Below, one piece after another: positions 1 through 8,498 of a stretch of 64,000 bases of DNA (within the stretch, counting starts at the first letter, position 1; every line of letters starts with the position of its first letter). The stretch spans positions 1 through 64,000 of the forward strand of contig JAFGJM010000026.1 of the NCBI GenBank assembly GCA_016929095.1, in the 5' to 3' direction. The notes under the pieces were generated by a model. It was not told where the DNA came from. It did not search any database and saw only the letters and a program-made list of their open reading frames with translations. The stretch comes from Anaerolineales bacterium (GTDB lineage: Bacteria; Chloroflexota; Anaerolineae; Anaerolineales; UBA4823). The position numbers were made by a program, and so were the translations under genes.

Positions 1-57
1 AGCGAAGCGAAACATCTCACATTATTAAAGTATAGACCCTTCGCTTCGCTCAGGGTG
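1..57. repeat. Intergenic inverted repeat, cut by the window edge
   Basis: The first ten bases (AGCGAAGCGA) are the exact reverse complement of TCGCTTCGCT at 41-50, and the second arm continues as CAGGG after ACCCT. The unit matches a palindromic CCCTGAGCGAAGCGAAGGG type of intergenic repeat, of which only part is inside the window. It lies beyond the stop of the sugar transferase gene and could form a hairpin in its 3' end. No coding sequence is visible here. Confidence 0.55.
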
Positions 58-116
58 ACAGGCTTCTTTTGGGACAAATCCTACATAATATGTGTATATA
101 TATTTAGAATAATCGG

Positions 117-1076
117 TTAATGTATTAATCGTCTAGGTAAACGCCCGTTCCAGCGTTTTTGCCATCGATACCACAAAGCGATGAGCAACGCCAAAGAAAT
201 TAGTTTGAGATCAAACCCAAGGCTAATATGGCGGATATACAGCCGGTCAAAGCGTAATTTCTGACGGGGTGTCAGGTAATAACTGCCGGCGACCTGGGCT
301 AATCCGGCAATTCCCGGCTTGATCCGATGGCGTTCAGCGTATTCCGGCATTTTTTGGAGATAGGAATAGACTAAAACCGTACGCTGGGGGCGTGGTCCAA
401 CGAAACTCATTTCCCCTTTGAGAATGTTGATCAATTGAGGCAGTTCATCCAGGTGACTCTTACGTAACAACCTGCCCACTGGTAAGGCGCGCATATCGTG
501 AATGCTGGCCAGGATGGGGCCGGTCGCTTCTTCTGCGCCCTGGATCATGGTGCGGAATTTCAATTGATGAAATGTAATGCCGCCTTGCCCTACGGAGTTT
601 TTTACAAATAGCAGCGGACCCGGGTCTTCAAACCAGACCAGAAAAGCAGTGATAATCCAGAGCGGGGAGAGAAAAATCAGAGCCAGAATTGCCAATGTCC
701 GGTCGAACAGGCATTTCCAGGCAGGGGTTGGATCAACGTTGGGAATGACCTGTTGGTGAATTTGCATCACCGCTTTCTGGATTTCGGGCGAGGGCGGCGA
801 GTTGTTTTCCCATAAAGGTGTTTTCTGCCGGGTAGCTAAGAGCCCCCCCCAGAACGCCCCCATGACGCCTGCAAATATCATCCACAGTGGATGGAGTGAA
901 GAGATAAGGGTATACCAGGGAACAAAAGAACAGGCGCCGCCAAGCAGAAAAGCCACCCGGTAACGCCAGGTATCCGAAATACGGATGACCGCCAGGATAC
1001 GCTCAATAAGTATCGTCAGAGCGGCAAGGCAAACCGCCTGTATCATTCCAATGAGCAGATAGAGGGGAGCAGACAT
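117..1076 (-). CDS. Undecaprenyl-phosphate sugar-1-phosphate transferase (bacterial sugar transferase family)
   Basis: This is a membrane enzyme that transfers a sugar-1-phosphate from a nucleotide sugar to a lipid carrier, the first step of exopolysaccharide or O-antigen-like repeat synthesis. The N-terminal third holds about three hydrophobic segments (to about residue 82). A further membrane segment near 125-147 precedes the catalytic domain. The hallmark motifs of the family are present: KFRTM (about 173), LDELPQL (about 209) and GPRP (about 227). At 319 residues it is longer than the minimal ExoY/PglC type and shorter than the five-helix WbaP type with its CoA-like domain. The start is the ATG that opens the first hydrophobic helix. 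No other polysaccharide gene lies next to it in the window, so the sugar and polymer cannot be named. Confidence 0.9.
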   Translation of the reverse strand: MSAPLYLLIGMIQAVCLAALTILIERILAVIRISDTWRYRVAFLLGGACSFVPWYTLISSLHPLWMIFAGVMGAFWGGLLATRQKTPLWENNSPPSPEIQKAVMQIHQQVIPNVDPTPAWKCLFDRTLAILALIFLSPLWIITAFLVWFEDPGPLLFVKNSVGQGGITFHQLKFRTMIQGAEEATGPILASIHDMRALPVGRLLRKSHLDELPQLINILKGEMSFVGPRPQRTVLVYSYLQKMPEYAERHRIKPGIAGLAQVAGSYYLTPRQKLRFDRLYIRHISLGFDLKLISLALLIALWYRWQKRWNGRLPRRLIH

Positions 1077-1164
1077 GGGTAATCACGGGGATTATACCGT
1101 ATCGATAAAATAAAAACATGCGACGCGTTCATAAAACACTTCGCATGTTTATACGTAATTTTGT

Positions 1165-1192
1165 GTAGGGGCGATGCATGCATCGCCCCTAC
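1165..1192. repeat. Perfect 28-nt palindrome (REP-like)
   Basis: A perfect palindrome with half-site GTAGGGGCGATGCA lies between the sugar transferase and the large secreted-protein gene, just past the stop of the latter. It shares the GTAGGG...GATGC core with palindromes at 51126 and 51517, so it appears to belong to one dispersed family. It could also act as a terminator stem for the upstream minus-strand gene, although no T-run follows it. Confidence 0.75.
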
Positions 1193-1209
1193 CATATATA
1201 AATTTAGGA

Positions 1210-3171
1210 TTACGGGCAAACCGTGTTTACATACACATCGTCGACATACATAGCGGTCACTCCGCCATCGCCATCGTTGTAAACGCCAAACCGCAGCTCC
1301 ACGGTTTGACCGGCGTATGGTGTCAGATCGGCGGTCAAGTTCTCCCAGGCATCGGTATCGGCTCTTTGCCACAGGATGTAGTGCAGAGTACCTTCTGCAT
1401 CCTTAATGGCCAGGTATTGCGCGTCGCCGGCCATCATCGCTTGAGGCGAATTCTCATCGAATTCTCCGGTTGGTACGGCTGCCAATGGCACGGCATTGGC
1501 GGATTCTGTGGTGGTGGCGTATATCCAATAATCCATCAAGGCGCTGGTCGCTACCGATGGGATTTTTATCGATTGCGTGAAGATGGAGAAACTATATGTG
1601 TTATCCCATTTGGATGTGATGCCGGCTAACATCGACCATTTATTGCTATGGGCCTTGGCGGTTGTATAGCGGGCTATGTATTGAGAATTTCGAATAACCC
1701 AGCCATTGGTTTTTTCAAACTTCGGATTTGTGACGATATTCGTATTACAGCCTTCTACAGGTGCGGGTGGTATCGTACCAGGATCGACACAATGCACCAA
1801 TGAAACGTCATCCACGAACATACCCGTGACACCGCCCTCGCCATCATTATAGGTGCCGAACACCAATTGCAGCCGCTGTCCATCGAAACCCTCTAATAGG
1901 AAGGTATATTTCACCCAGGCGTCGACATCATCTTTTTCCTGCATCAGGGTAGCAAGCGTGTTGTGGTTGGTGTCTAAAAGTTTAACATAGTTAACGTCGC
2001 CAGCCAGCACTTCATCTGATGATTCAAGACCATTGGCTTCTGAAGATAGAGCCGCGGTCGTGTATTCGGTACTGTCTTGATAAATCCAGAAGGTCAGTGT
2101 TACGGCAACAGTAGCGGTGGGAATATCGACATACTGGCTGAACACTGAATAACTGTATGTGTTTAACCAGGGGTGGAAAATACCGGTGCGCATGGAGCGC
2201 AAGCCTTTGTGCGCTTCCCAGGTGGAATAGCCGGCTGGGAATCTTGAACCGTGAATATGCCAGGCTTTGTCCTTTTCAAACTTGCCGTTCACCACTTCTT
2301 CATAACAACCCGGCGCCAGAGCGGCTGTGAAATTAACCCCGGTTTGCGAGTTGTAAACATCGATCGTGTTGCCAGAATCAGGGAAGGCGTAACCATTTCT
2401 TCGCAGATTTAATGTATACACGCCTGGGTTCAGATTGTTTAATACATATTCTCCATTGAGGTCAGTGGTGGTGTAATACGGAGACCCGGCGTCCAGTTGC
2501 ACACCTTGTACCGGAGAACCATATTCATCGATAACCTGACCGGAAACGCTATAGCTGGGCGCATTTTGGAAGCCGGCAAATGGCATATAGGCGAATGATG
2601 GTTTGTCTACATCTGCCATTAATGCAAATTCGCCCAGTACGCAGCTTTCAACGGATATCTGGTTAGCTGCTGTGTCCTGTTTATATGTGGCTGAGGAGGA
2701 GCAGAGCGCGCCAACTTCCTGCCACTCCCCGGGGATTTCCTGCCAGTAGAAGAGCTTGAGCAGGCTTTCCTGGCTGACATCGGCAGGTTCATTGTAGATC
2801 ATTGTTACCGTGGCATTGAGGAGAAGTTCGACCTGTTCACCGCTGCCGTCATCAGCCCGTACTAAAAACGGGGTAAGCGACTCACCTCGCCACTCAGTCG
2901 CATTGAGCGATGTTTCCAAAGCATAAAGGTCAACGATAGTCTCTTTATCGACGGAATTCGCGGGAAAATCAATGCTTACGTTAACATTTGCAAGAGTACC
3001 AGCGCTGGATGGCGACAGGGTGATGCTGGTATATGGAGGGTCTTCCTCGGCAGGGATAGCAGCTTGTGATACGCCAGGGACGAGAAAGAACTGGGTTAAG
3101 CCCGCCAGGATGAGACAGGCTATTAAAAAAATTAGAAAGAACCTTTGGGGAAATTTATTGTAGCTGGACAT
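1210..3171 (-). CDS. Large secreted protein with a carboxypeptidase-regulatory-like domain and duplicated C-terminal modules
   Basis: No enzymatic function is recognised. The N-terminus has a positive stretch and a long hydrophobic segment (about residues 10-38), a signal peptide or anchor. Residues about 45-190 form a beta-rich domain. Next comes a carboxypeptidase-regulatory-like (CarbopepD_reg) unit near 205-285, with VSGQVIDEYGSPVQGV and DLNGEYVLNNLNPG. Two related modules of about 180 residues fill the C-terminus. Each begins with a C..xxVxNxxFE-type segment, carries a TFWIY or DYWIY strand and ends in GVTGMFVDDVSLV or GVTAMYVDDVYVN. This pattern resembles carbohydrate-binding or MAM-like jelly rolls. 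The protein is probably extracellular and adhesive or glycan binding, by inference only. It is transcribed away from the divergent TetR operon. Confidence 0.75.
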   Translation of the reverse strand: MSSYNKFPQRFFLIFLIACLILAGLTQFFLVPGVSQAAIPAEEDPPYTSITLSPSSAGTLANVNVSIDFPANSVDKETIVDLYALETSLNATEWRGESLTPFLVRADDGSGEQVELLLNATVTMIYNEPADVSQESLLKLFYWQEIPGEWQEVGALCSSSATYKQDTAANQISVESCVLGEFALMADVDKPSFAYMPFAGFQNAPSYSVSGQVIDEYGSPVQGVQLDAGSPYYTTTDLNGEYVLNNLNPGVYTLNLRRNGYAFPDSGNTIDVYNSQTGVNFTAALAPGCYEEVVNGKFEKDKAWHIHGSRFPAGYSTWEAHKGLRSMRTGIFHPWLNTYSYSVFSQYVDIPTATVAVTLTFWIYQDSTEYTTAALSSEANGLESSDEVLAGDVNYVKLLDTNHNTLATLMQEKDDVDAWVKYTFLLEGFDGQRLQLVFGTYNDGEGGVTGMFVDDVSLVHCVDPGTIPPAPVEGCNTNIVTNPKFEKTNGWVIRNSQYIARYTTAKAHSNKWSMLAGITSKWDNTYSFSIFTQSIKIPSVATSALMDYWIYATTTESANAVPLAAVPTGEFDENSPQAMMAGDAQYLAIKDAEGTLHYILWQRADTDAWENLTADLTPYAGQTVELRFGVYNDGDGGVTAMYVDDVYVNTVCP

Positions 3172-3348
3172 AATCTACACTCCTTTTTCCAATGAATTGA
3201 CCGAAAAGTGAAGAAAAAATACCAGTGAGATAACAAAAAAAAATGTATGTAATATACAGGTTATCACCTAATGATGTAATTGACAAGTGTGAAGATAAGA
3301 AAAGTGACTAAAATTTTAACAATTAATCGAAAAAAAACTCCCGAAATC

Positions 3349-3377
3349 TTGACAAAACGGCAAAAATAGCATAAGAT
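3349..3377 (+). promoter_or_regulatory. Sigma70-like promoter of the TetR efflux operon
   Basis: TTGACA at 3349-3354 is separated by 17 bases from TAAGAT at 3372-3377, close to the housekeeping consensus. The expected transcription start (about 3384) falls inside the 20-bp palindrome that follows, so binding there should block initiation. The tetR ATG is at 3410 with GGAGAG just upstream. Confidence 0.75.
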
Positions 3378-3397
3378 ATGAACGAACGTTCGTTCAT
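3378..3397. promoter_or_regulatory. Palindromic operator, probable TetR-family binding site
   Basis: A perfect 20-bp palindrome with half-site ATGAACGAAC directly follows the -10 element and ends 12 bases before the tetR start. Position, size and symmetry are typical of a TetR-family autoregulatory operator. The regulator assignment is inferred from proximity. Confidence 0.8.
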
Positions 3398-3409
3398 ACT
3401 GGAGAGACA

Positions 3410-4018
3410 ATGGATGAATTAACCCCTAAACGCGGCGAGCAAACCCGCAAAGAAATTCTTCAAGTTGCTCACGATCTCTTTGTCCAACAGGGCTACCACG
3501 GCACTTCCATGCGCCAGATCGCAAAAAATGCTCATATGGCGTTGGGCGGCTTATATAATTATTTCGAGAGTAAAGAAATGGTATTTAAAGATGTTTTTTG
3601 GGAATATCACCCTTACCGCGATATTTTGCCTTTTTTGCTAGATGCTGAAGGTGACACTATTGAGGAATTTATTCACCATGCGACTACCCTTATGGAAAAT
3701 GCATTATTCTCCCATCCCGATTTTTTGAATATCATGTTTATCGAAATGGTGGAATTCAAAGGCATTCATACCGGCGAGATATTCCAATTCCTCTTCCCCC
3801 AGGGGATGCAGATTGCGCAGGGTTTTTTGGAAAAATACAAAGACCAGATTCGTCCAATATCCCCATACATCTTTATGCGTTCCATATTGTCTTTATTTTT
3901 TGGATATTTCGTCACCGGGATAGTCATATCCAAATATACACCACCCGAATTCAATACCAACGCTATGGCGCAACTTACCGATATCTATCTACATGGCATT
4001 TTGGAGAGTAAACCATGA
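3410..4018 (+). CDS. TetR/AcrR family transcriptional regulator
   Basis: This is a DNA-binding repressor that normally releases its operator on binding a small molecule. The N-terminal helix-turn-helix domain spans about residues 8-60, with TRKEILQVAHDLFVQQGY and the recognition segment ending in LYNYFESKE. The C-terminal 140 residues are the variable ligand-binding and dimerisation region. At 202 residues it is a standard length. The start ATG follows GGAGAG and sits just after the palindromic operator, so autoregulation is likely. Its stop overlaps the permease start (ATGA), which couples it to the efflux genes. The order regulator, permease, adaptor, ATPases resembles the CecR-YbhGFSR system of enterobacteria. 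Confidence 0.93.
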   Translation: MDELTPKRGEQTRKEILQVAHDLFVQQGYHGTSMRQIAKNAHMALGGLYNYFESKEMVFKDVFWEYHPYRDILPFLLDAEGDTIEEFIHHATTLMENALFSHPDFLNIMFIEMVEFKGIHTGEIFQFLFPQGMQIAQGFLEKYKDQIRPISPYIFMRSILSLFFGYFVTGIVISKYTPPEFNTNAMAQLTDIYLHGILESKP

Positions 4019-5142
4019 ATTCACGGCTTGTTTCTCTGATCCGTAAAGAATTTATCCAGCTATTCCGTGATAAACGGATGTTAGCTTTGATCCTGGTTTT
4101 ACCGCTTATGCAATTATTCTTATTAGGCTACGCGGCGACCAATGAGGTTCGTAATATACCTCTGGCAGTTTTCGATCAAAGCCTTACCCCAGAAAGCCGT
4201 GAATTTTTGGAACTATTCCAGGCAACCGATTATTTCAAGTTATCCTATTCGGTCAACTCAGATGCGGAGATACGTGATTTAATCGAAAAAGGTAAGGCGG
4301 GGGTAGGATTGATCATTCCGCCCGATTATGCAACTCGAATAAACCAAAACCAGGCTCAGGTGGCGTTCATTTTAGATGGGACGGATCCCACTATGGCAAC
4401 CACAGCATTATCGGCAGCTCAACTTATCGGGCAGAATTACGCTACAGAGTTAATGGTGGAAAAAATGGCGCGCAGTGGGATGAATTTGGACATGACCTTG
4501 CCTGTAGAAATACGCACCACCGTTTGGTACAACCCGGACATGATTTCTGCTTATTTTATGATCCCGGGCGTGATTGGCATGATCCTATATACAATCACCG
4601 CCATCTTGACTGCCACATCTGTGGTACGTGAACGAGAGCGCGGAACCATCGAGCAGCTTATCGTCACACCCATCCGCTCCTGGGAGCTTGTGGTTGGAAA
4701 GATCCTGCCTTATGTCATCCTCAGCCTGTTTGATACAGTAGAAGTCCTTGTGGTTGGGCACTTTTGGTTTGGTGTACCGGTGCGTGGTTCGGTGCTATTG
4801 ATTATCATACTATCGATCTTATTCTTATTCACCGGTTTGGGCATAGGGTTATTCGCATCCACCGTCGCCAACACCCAGCAAGAAGCCATGTTAAGCGTAT
4901 TCATGACATTGCTACCATCAATATTTCTGGCGGGATTTTTCTTCCCTATTGCCAATATGCCCAAGGTATTGCAGTGGATTTCATATATTCTACCATTGCG
5001 ATATTTTCTTAAAATTATCCGGGTATTGTTGCTTAAAGGAGTGGGGTTAGGGGCTATAAAAGAGGAAGTATTTGCCTTATTCTTGTTCGGTCTACTGATC
5101 ATGGGGGCAGCAACAATGCGTTTCCGGAAACGGTTAGATTAG
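4015..5142 (+). CDS. ABC-2 type transporter permease (YbhR/YbhS-like)
   Basis: This is the membrane subunit of an ABC exporter. One hydrophobic helix lies near residues 22-42. A large extracytoplasmic domain of about 130 residues follows, including NQAQVAFILDGTDP. A block of five helices runs from about residue 178 to the end. ERERGTIEQLIVTP in the cytoplasmic loop after the second helix is the classic ABC-2 permease signature. The length (375) fits YbhS/YbhR and YhhJ-type permeases. It overlaps tetR by four bases. Only one permease gene is present, so the working transporter is probably a homodimer, unlike the YbhS-YbhR pair. Confidence 0.92.
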   Translation: MNSRLVSLIRKEFIQLFRDKRMLALILVLPLMQLFLLGYAATNEVRNIPLAVFDQSLTPESREFLELFQATDYFKLSYSVNSDAEIRDLIEKGKAGVGLIIPPDYATRINQNQAQVAFILDGTDPTMATTALSAAQLIGQNYATELMVEKMARSGMNLDMTLPVEIRTTVWYNPDMISAYFMIPGVIGMILYTITAILTATSVVRERERGTIEQLIVTPIRSWELVVGKILPYVILSLFDTVEVLVVGHFWFGVPVRGSVLLIIILSILFLFTGLGIGLFASTVANTQQEAMLSVFMTLLPSIFLAGFFFPIANMPKVLQWISYILPLRYFLKIIRVLLLKGVGLGAIKEEVFALFLFGLLIMGAATMRFRKRLD

Positions 5143-5161
5143 TATTATGATGGAGGTATCA

Positions 5162-6589
5162 ATGAACCAAAATGGTATTGACAAGCAAGCGCCGAATTCG
5201 GGCTTTGGAAAACGCTTTCAGCAATTCTTCACAAAACACCCCATCGATACCCGAAAGCGGATCATTATCCTGGTTGTATTTGTGGTTGTATTAGGGGGCT
5301 GGTATTTTATCAGCCAGTGGAACTACAATAACAATAACGTGCTAAAAGCTTCGGGTATAGTTGAAGCCGAAGATGTCGTGATGGCGCCAGAGCTTTCGGG
5401 TAAGGTGGTAGAAATTATGGCAGAAAAGGGGGAGAAGGTTAGTGCGGGCGATCCGTTATTCCGGTTGGGTGATGAAATGCTGCAGGCACAGCGGAACCAG
5501 GCGGCTGCAGCATTGCAATCTGCCCAGGCAAACCTGGCAGCGGCGGAAAATGGAATTGTTAGTGCAGAAGTGGCTCAGAAAACAGCACAGATAAACCTTG
5601 AAGTCGCTCGGGCAAATACCGAGGCGGCGCGTCTGCCTGTTCAAAAATCCTTAGACGATTTAACCATCAATGCCGCAGCCGCGCGTGGTGAGGCAGCTCG
5701 TAATGTGGCAGCGGCGAACCGGGCTGTTCGTGATGCCACATATTACCTGGATAATTATTTGGTTTCATCGCTGCAAGAAAATTTTACGCCTGCTGAGGGC
5801 ATATCTGTAACCCAAAAACTGCTTAACCAGGCGCGTACTGCCTTCGAGCCTTATCGCAACGATTCAATTCATAATGATCGGCGCCAAGATTTGAAAGAAG
5901 CATTGGATAATGCACAAAGCGAATATGACAGTGCGGTGCGTCGTATTGAATTGGAAGCCGCGCTGGAAGCCGCAGAAACCCAGCTGCGTAAAGCAGAAGA
6001 CGACCTGGCAAAACTGCAAGATGGTCCTAACCCCCAGGATGTTGCCATATTGGAAGCCAATTTAGCTGCCATCGATGCTGTTCCCAAGCAGGCAGAAGTG
6101 CAATTGGAAGCTGCACAAAACGGAGTTGAAACAGCTCGCTCTCAGTTGAAAGCTGCTAAAGCGGCGGTAGCCCAGGCTCAGGCTGCTCTGGATCTAATTG
6201 ACCTGCAGATCCGAAAATTGACGGTTGTATCGCCCATCGATGGTGTTGTGCTTTCAAGCAGTGTGGAAGTTGGCGAAGTGATACAGGCAAGTTCATCGGC
6301 GATGACTGTTGGAAAGTTATCCACACTGAAAATAACCGTATATTTACCCGAGTATCGCATTGGCGAAGTATCGCTTGGTCAAATAACCTCGGTGACGGTG
6401 GATTCATTCCCCGATGAGAAATTTCAAGCGGCAGTCGTTTACATATCCGATAAGGCTGAGTTCACACCCCGAAATGTGCAAACTGTCGAAGGACGGAGAA
6501 ATACAGTCTTCGCTATTGAGTTGTCCATCGAAAATGAAGATGGAAGACTCAAACCCGGAATGCCTGCCGATGTGAGTTTTATTAAGTAG
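5162..6589 (+). CDS. HlyD/YbhG-type membrane fusion (periplasmic adaptor) protein
   Basis: This is the adaptor subunit of the efflux complex. After a cytoplasmic segment and one transmembrane helix (about residues 32-52) comes a biotinyl-lipoyl-like half (SGIVEAEDVVMAPELSGKV). A long alanine-rich coiled-coil hairpin follows (about 110-350). The second lipoyl half (LTVVSPIDGVVLSSSVEVGE) and a beta-barrel domain close the protein. I chose ATG 5162 over the track start at 5147 because GGAGG at 5152-5156 is correctly spaced for 5162 and would be coding in the longer form. Adaptors like this in an apparent monoderm lineage are found in Chloroflexota; whether an outer partner exists cannot be seen here. 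Confidence 0.92.
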   Translation: MNQNGIDKQAPNSGFGKRFQQFFTKHPIDTRKRIIILVVFVVVLGGWYFISQWNYNNNNVLKASGIVEAEDVVMAPELSGKVVEIMAEKGEKVSAGDPLFRLGDEMLQAQRNQAAAALQSAQANLAAAENGIVSAEVAQKTAQINLEVARANTEAARLPVQKSLDDLTINAAAARGEAARNVAAANRAVRDATYYLDNYLVSSLQENFTPAEGISVTQKLLNQARTAFEPYRNDSIHNDRRQDLKEALDNAQSEYDSAVRRIELEAALEAAETQLRKAEDDLAKLQDGPNPQDVAILEANLAAIDAVPKQAEVQLEAAQNGVETARSQLKAAKAAVAQAQAALDLIDLQIRKLTVVSPIDGVVLSSSVEVGEVIQASSSAMTVGKLSTLKITVYLPEYRIGEVSLGQITSVTVDSFPDEKFQAAVVYISDKAEFTPRNVQTVEGRRNTVFAIELSIENEDGRLKPGMPADVSFIK

Positions 6590-6597
6590 AGTTCTCT

Positions 6598-7557
6598 ATG
6601 GAATGGCTTATTGAAATCTCACATCTCAATCGCTGGTTCGGTGCGATAAAAGCTGTTCAGGATGTTAATTTCCAGGTAGCAGAGGGTGAAATTTTTGGAT
6701 TGGTAGGCCCCGATGGTGCCGGGAAAACAACCACGCTACGTTTACTGTGTGGTGCATACCATCCGACGCAAGTGAGCGATCAAACAACAACAATCCGAGT
6801 TGGTGGATACGATGTACTCAAAGAAACCGAATTAGCTCGCTCTCAACTCGGTTATCTTTCTCAGCGTTTTTCTCTGTATGAGGATCTGACTGTATTGGAA
6901 AATATCCGATTTTTTGCCGAAATTCGCGGCCTTTCATCAAGGGACTGGCAACCGCGCTGTTTGGAAATCCTTGATTTTGTTGGACTGATTGATTTCAAAG
7001 ATAGACGCGCCGGTCAGCTTTCGGGGGGAATGAAGCAGAAATTGGGTTTAGCCTCGGCACTGGTTTCTCGCCCAAGGATTTTATTACTGGACGAACCTAC
7101 TACCGGGGTGGATCCGGTTACTCGCCAGGACTTCTGGCAGCTTATCATCCATCTGGTTGCCACTCCGCAAAATGGCCAGGGGGTGTGTGTGCTGATTTCT
7201 ACTCCTTATATGGACGAAGCATCTCGCTGCCACCGTCTTGCTTTCATGCGAGGCGGAAAAATTATTTCTAAAGGCACCGCCGATCAAATGCGCGCAACAT
7301 TGAAAGAGCGAATAGTGGAATTGCGTGGAACACCCTTGCCCTTATTGAAACGGATTGCATTACAGAATCCTGACATTGAAGATGTAACTGCCTTTGGTGA
7401 CAGGTTGCACTTGCGCATGAAAAAAAGTTTAGAACAGAAGATTATCGATAGCTTGCAGGTATCGATTCAACAGGCAGGCGGATTTTTTGATCAGGCCCGT
7501 GCCATTCCACCATCTTTAGAAGATGTTTTCATTGACCTGGCGAACAAAGATGATTGA
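6598..7557 (+). CDS. ABC transporter ATP-binding protein 1 of the efflux system (YbhF N-half-like)
   Basis: This is one ATPase motor of the ABC-2 exporter. It has Walker A GPDGAGKTT (about 37-45), signature LSGGMKQK (about 141) and Walker B ILLLDEP (about 161). The DEPTTGVDP form is typical of drug and antibiotic exporters. A C-terminal accessory domain of about 90 residues follows the core. It starts eight bases after the adaptor stop and overlaps the next ATPase. In YbhF the two ATPase halves are fused, whereas here they are separate genes. Substrate is unknown; cationic or aromatic drugs would be a guess from the family. Confidence 0.93.
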   Translation: MEWLIEISHLNRWFGAIKAVQDVNFQVAEGEIFGLVGPDGAGKTTTLRLLCGAYHPTQVSDQTTTIRVGGYDVLKETELARSQLGYLSQRFSLYEDLTVLENIRFFAEIRGLSSRDWQPRCLEILDFVGLIDFKDRRAGQLSGGMKQKLGLASALVSRPRILLLDEPTTGVDPVTRQDFWQLIIHLVATPQNGQGVCVLISTPYMDEASRCHRLAFMRGGKIISKGTADQMRATLKERIVELRGTPLPLLKRIALQNPDIEDVTAFGDRLHLRMKKSLEQKIIDSLQVSIQQAGGFFDQARAIPPSLEDVFIDLANKDD

Positions 7558-8491
7558 TATAGATAAACCCGCTATCCAGGTAGATAACCTGACTCGTCGT
7601 TTTGGTAATTTTGTAGCTGTAGATCATGTTTCATTCCATGTTCAACCCAGCGAAATTGTAGGCTACCTTGGCCCTAATGGTTCCGGAAAGACGACCACCA
7701 TTCGTATGCTTTTAGGATTGTTAAAGCCCAATGAGGGATCTGCCAGTGTACTGGGTTTCGATATTGCCCGCCAGTCAGAACAAATCCGCGCCGTTTGTGG
7801 GTATATGTCGCAGAAGTTTGCTATCTATGATGACTTGACGGTGTGGGAGAATTTGCAGTTCTACGCGGGTGTATATGGCATTGTTGAAAAATCTGAAATA
7901 CGAAAAACGATGGCGCATGTCGGACTAAACGAACAGGCAGATATTCTGACCCGCGAGCTATCTACTGGTTGGCGGCAACGCTTAGCCCTGGGGATTGCAT
8001 TAGTTCATAACCCGCGATTATTGTTTTTAGATGAACCGACATCGGGAGTGGATCCAAATGCCCGCCGTACATTTTGGGATTTGATCTATGATCTATCAGC
8101 CCAAGGGGTAACCATTTTGGTTACTACTCACTATATGGATGAAGCAGAATACTGCAATAGAGTGGGAATTATGCGAGATGGGTGTTTACTGGCGATGGAT
8201 ACCCCTTCAGCTCTGAAAGAGAACGCTTTACCCGGTTTAGCCTGGGATGTTTTTGCAGAACCGCTTATGACTGCGCTTACAGTACTGGAGAAATGTCCAT
8301 GGGTGATACGGGCGGGGCTGGCTGGTGACCACCTGCGCGCCATTACCCCTTCGGATGTTTCGCAAAAAACCCTGACATCGTTTTTGCATGAGAATGGGAT
8401 ATCTCAGGCAAGTATTGCGCGGGTGGAGCCGTCTTTGGAAGATGTCTTTTTAGCTCTGGCGGCTCGTCCTCAAAAGCAACCTGACGTATAA
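7550..8491 (+). CDS. ABC transporter ATP-binding protein 2 of the efflux system (YbhF C-half-like)
   Basis: This is the second ATPase of the operon. Walker A is GPNGSGKTT (about 41-49) and Walker B is LLFLDEP followed by TSGVDP. The ABC signature is altered to LSTGW in place of LSGGQ, so this subunit may contribute a degenerate composite site in a heterodimer with the first ATPase. I chose ATG 7550, which overlaps the previous stop by eight bases. The longer track start at 7523 would add an unrelated tail read out of the previous gene's end. The EVFLALA-type C-terminus matches the LEDVF end of its partner. Confidence 0.92.
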   Translation: MIDIDKPAIQVDNLTRRFGNFVAVDHVSFHVQPSEIVGYLGPNGSGKTTTIRMLLGLLKPNEGSASVLGFDIARQSEQIRAVCGYMSQKFAIYDDLTVWENLQFYAGVYGIVEKSEIRKTMAHVGLNEQADILTRELSTGWRQRLALGIALVHNPRLLFLDEPTSGVDPNARRTFWDLIYDLSAQGVTILVTTHYMDEAEYCNRVGIMRDGCLLAMDTPSALKENALPGLAWDVFAEPLMTALTVLEKCPWVIRAGLAGDHLRAITPSDVSQKTLTSFLHENGISQASIARVEPSLEDVFLALAARPQKQPDV

Positions 8492-8498
8492 TTACCCC

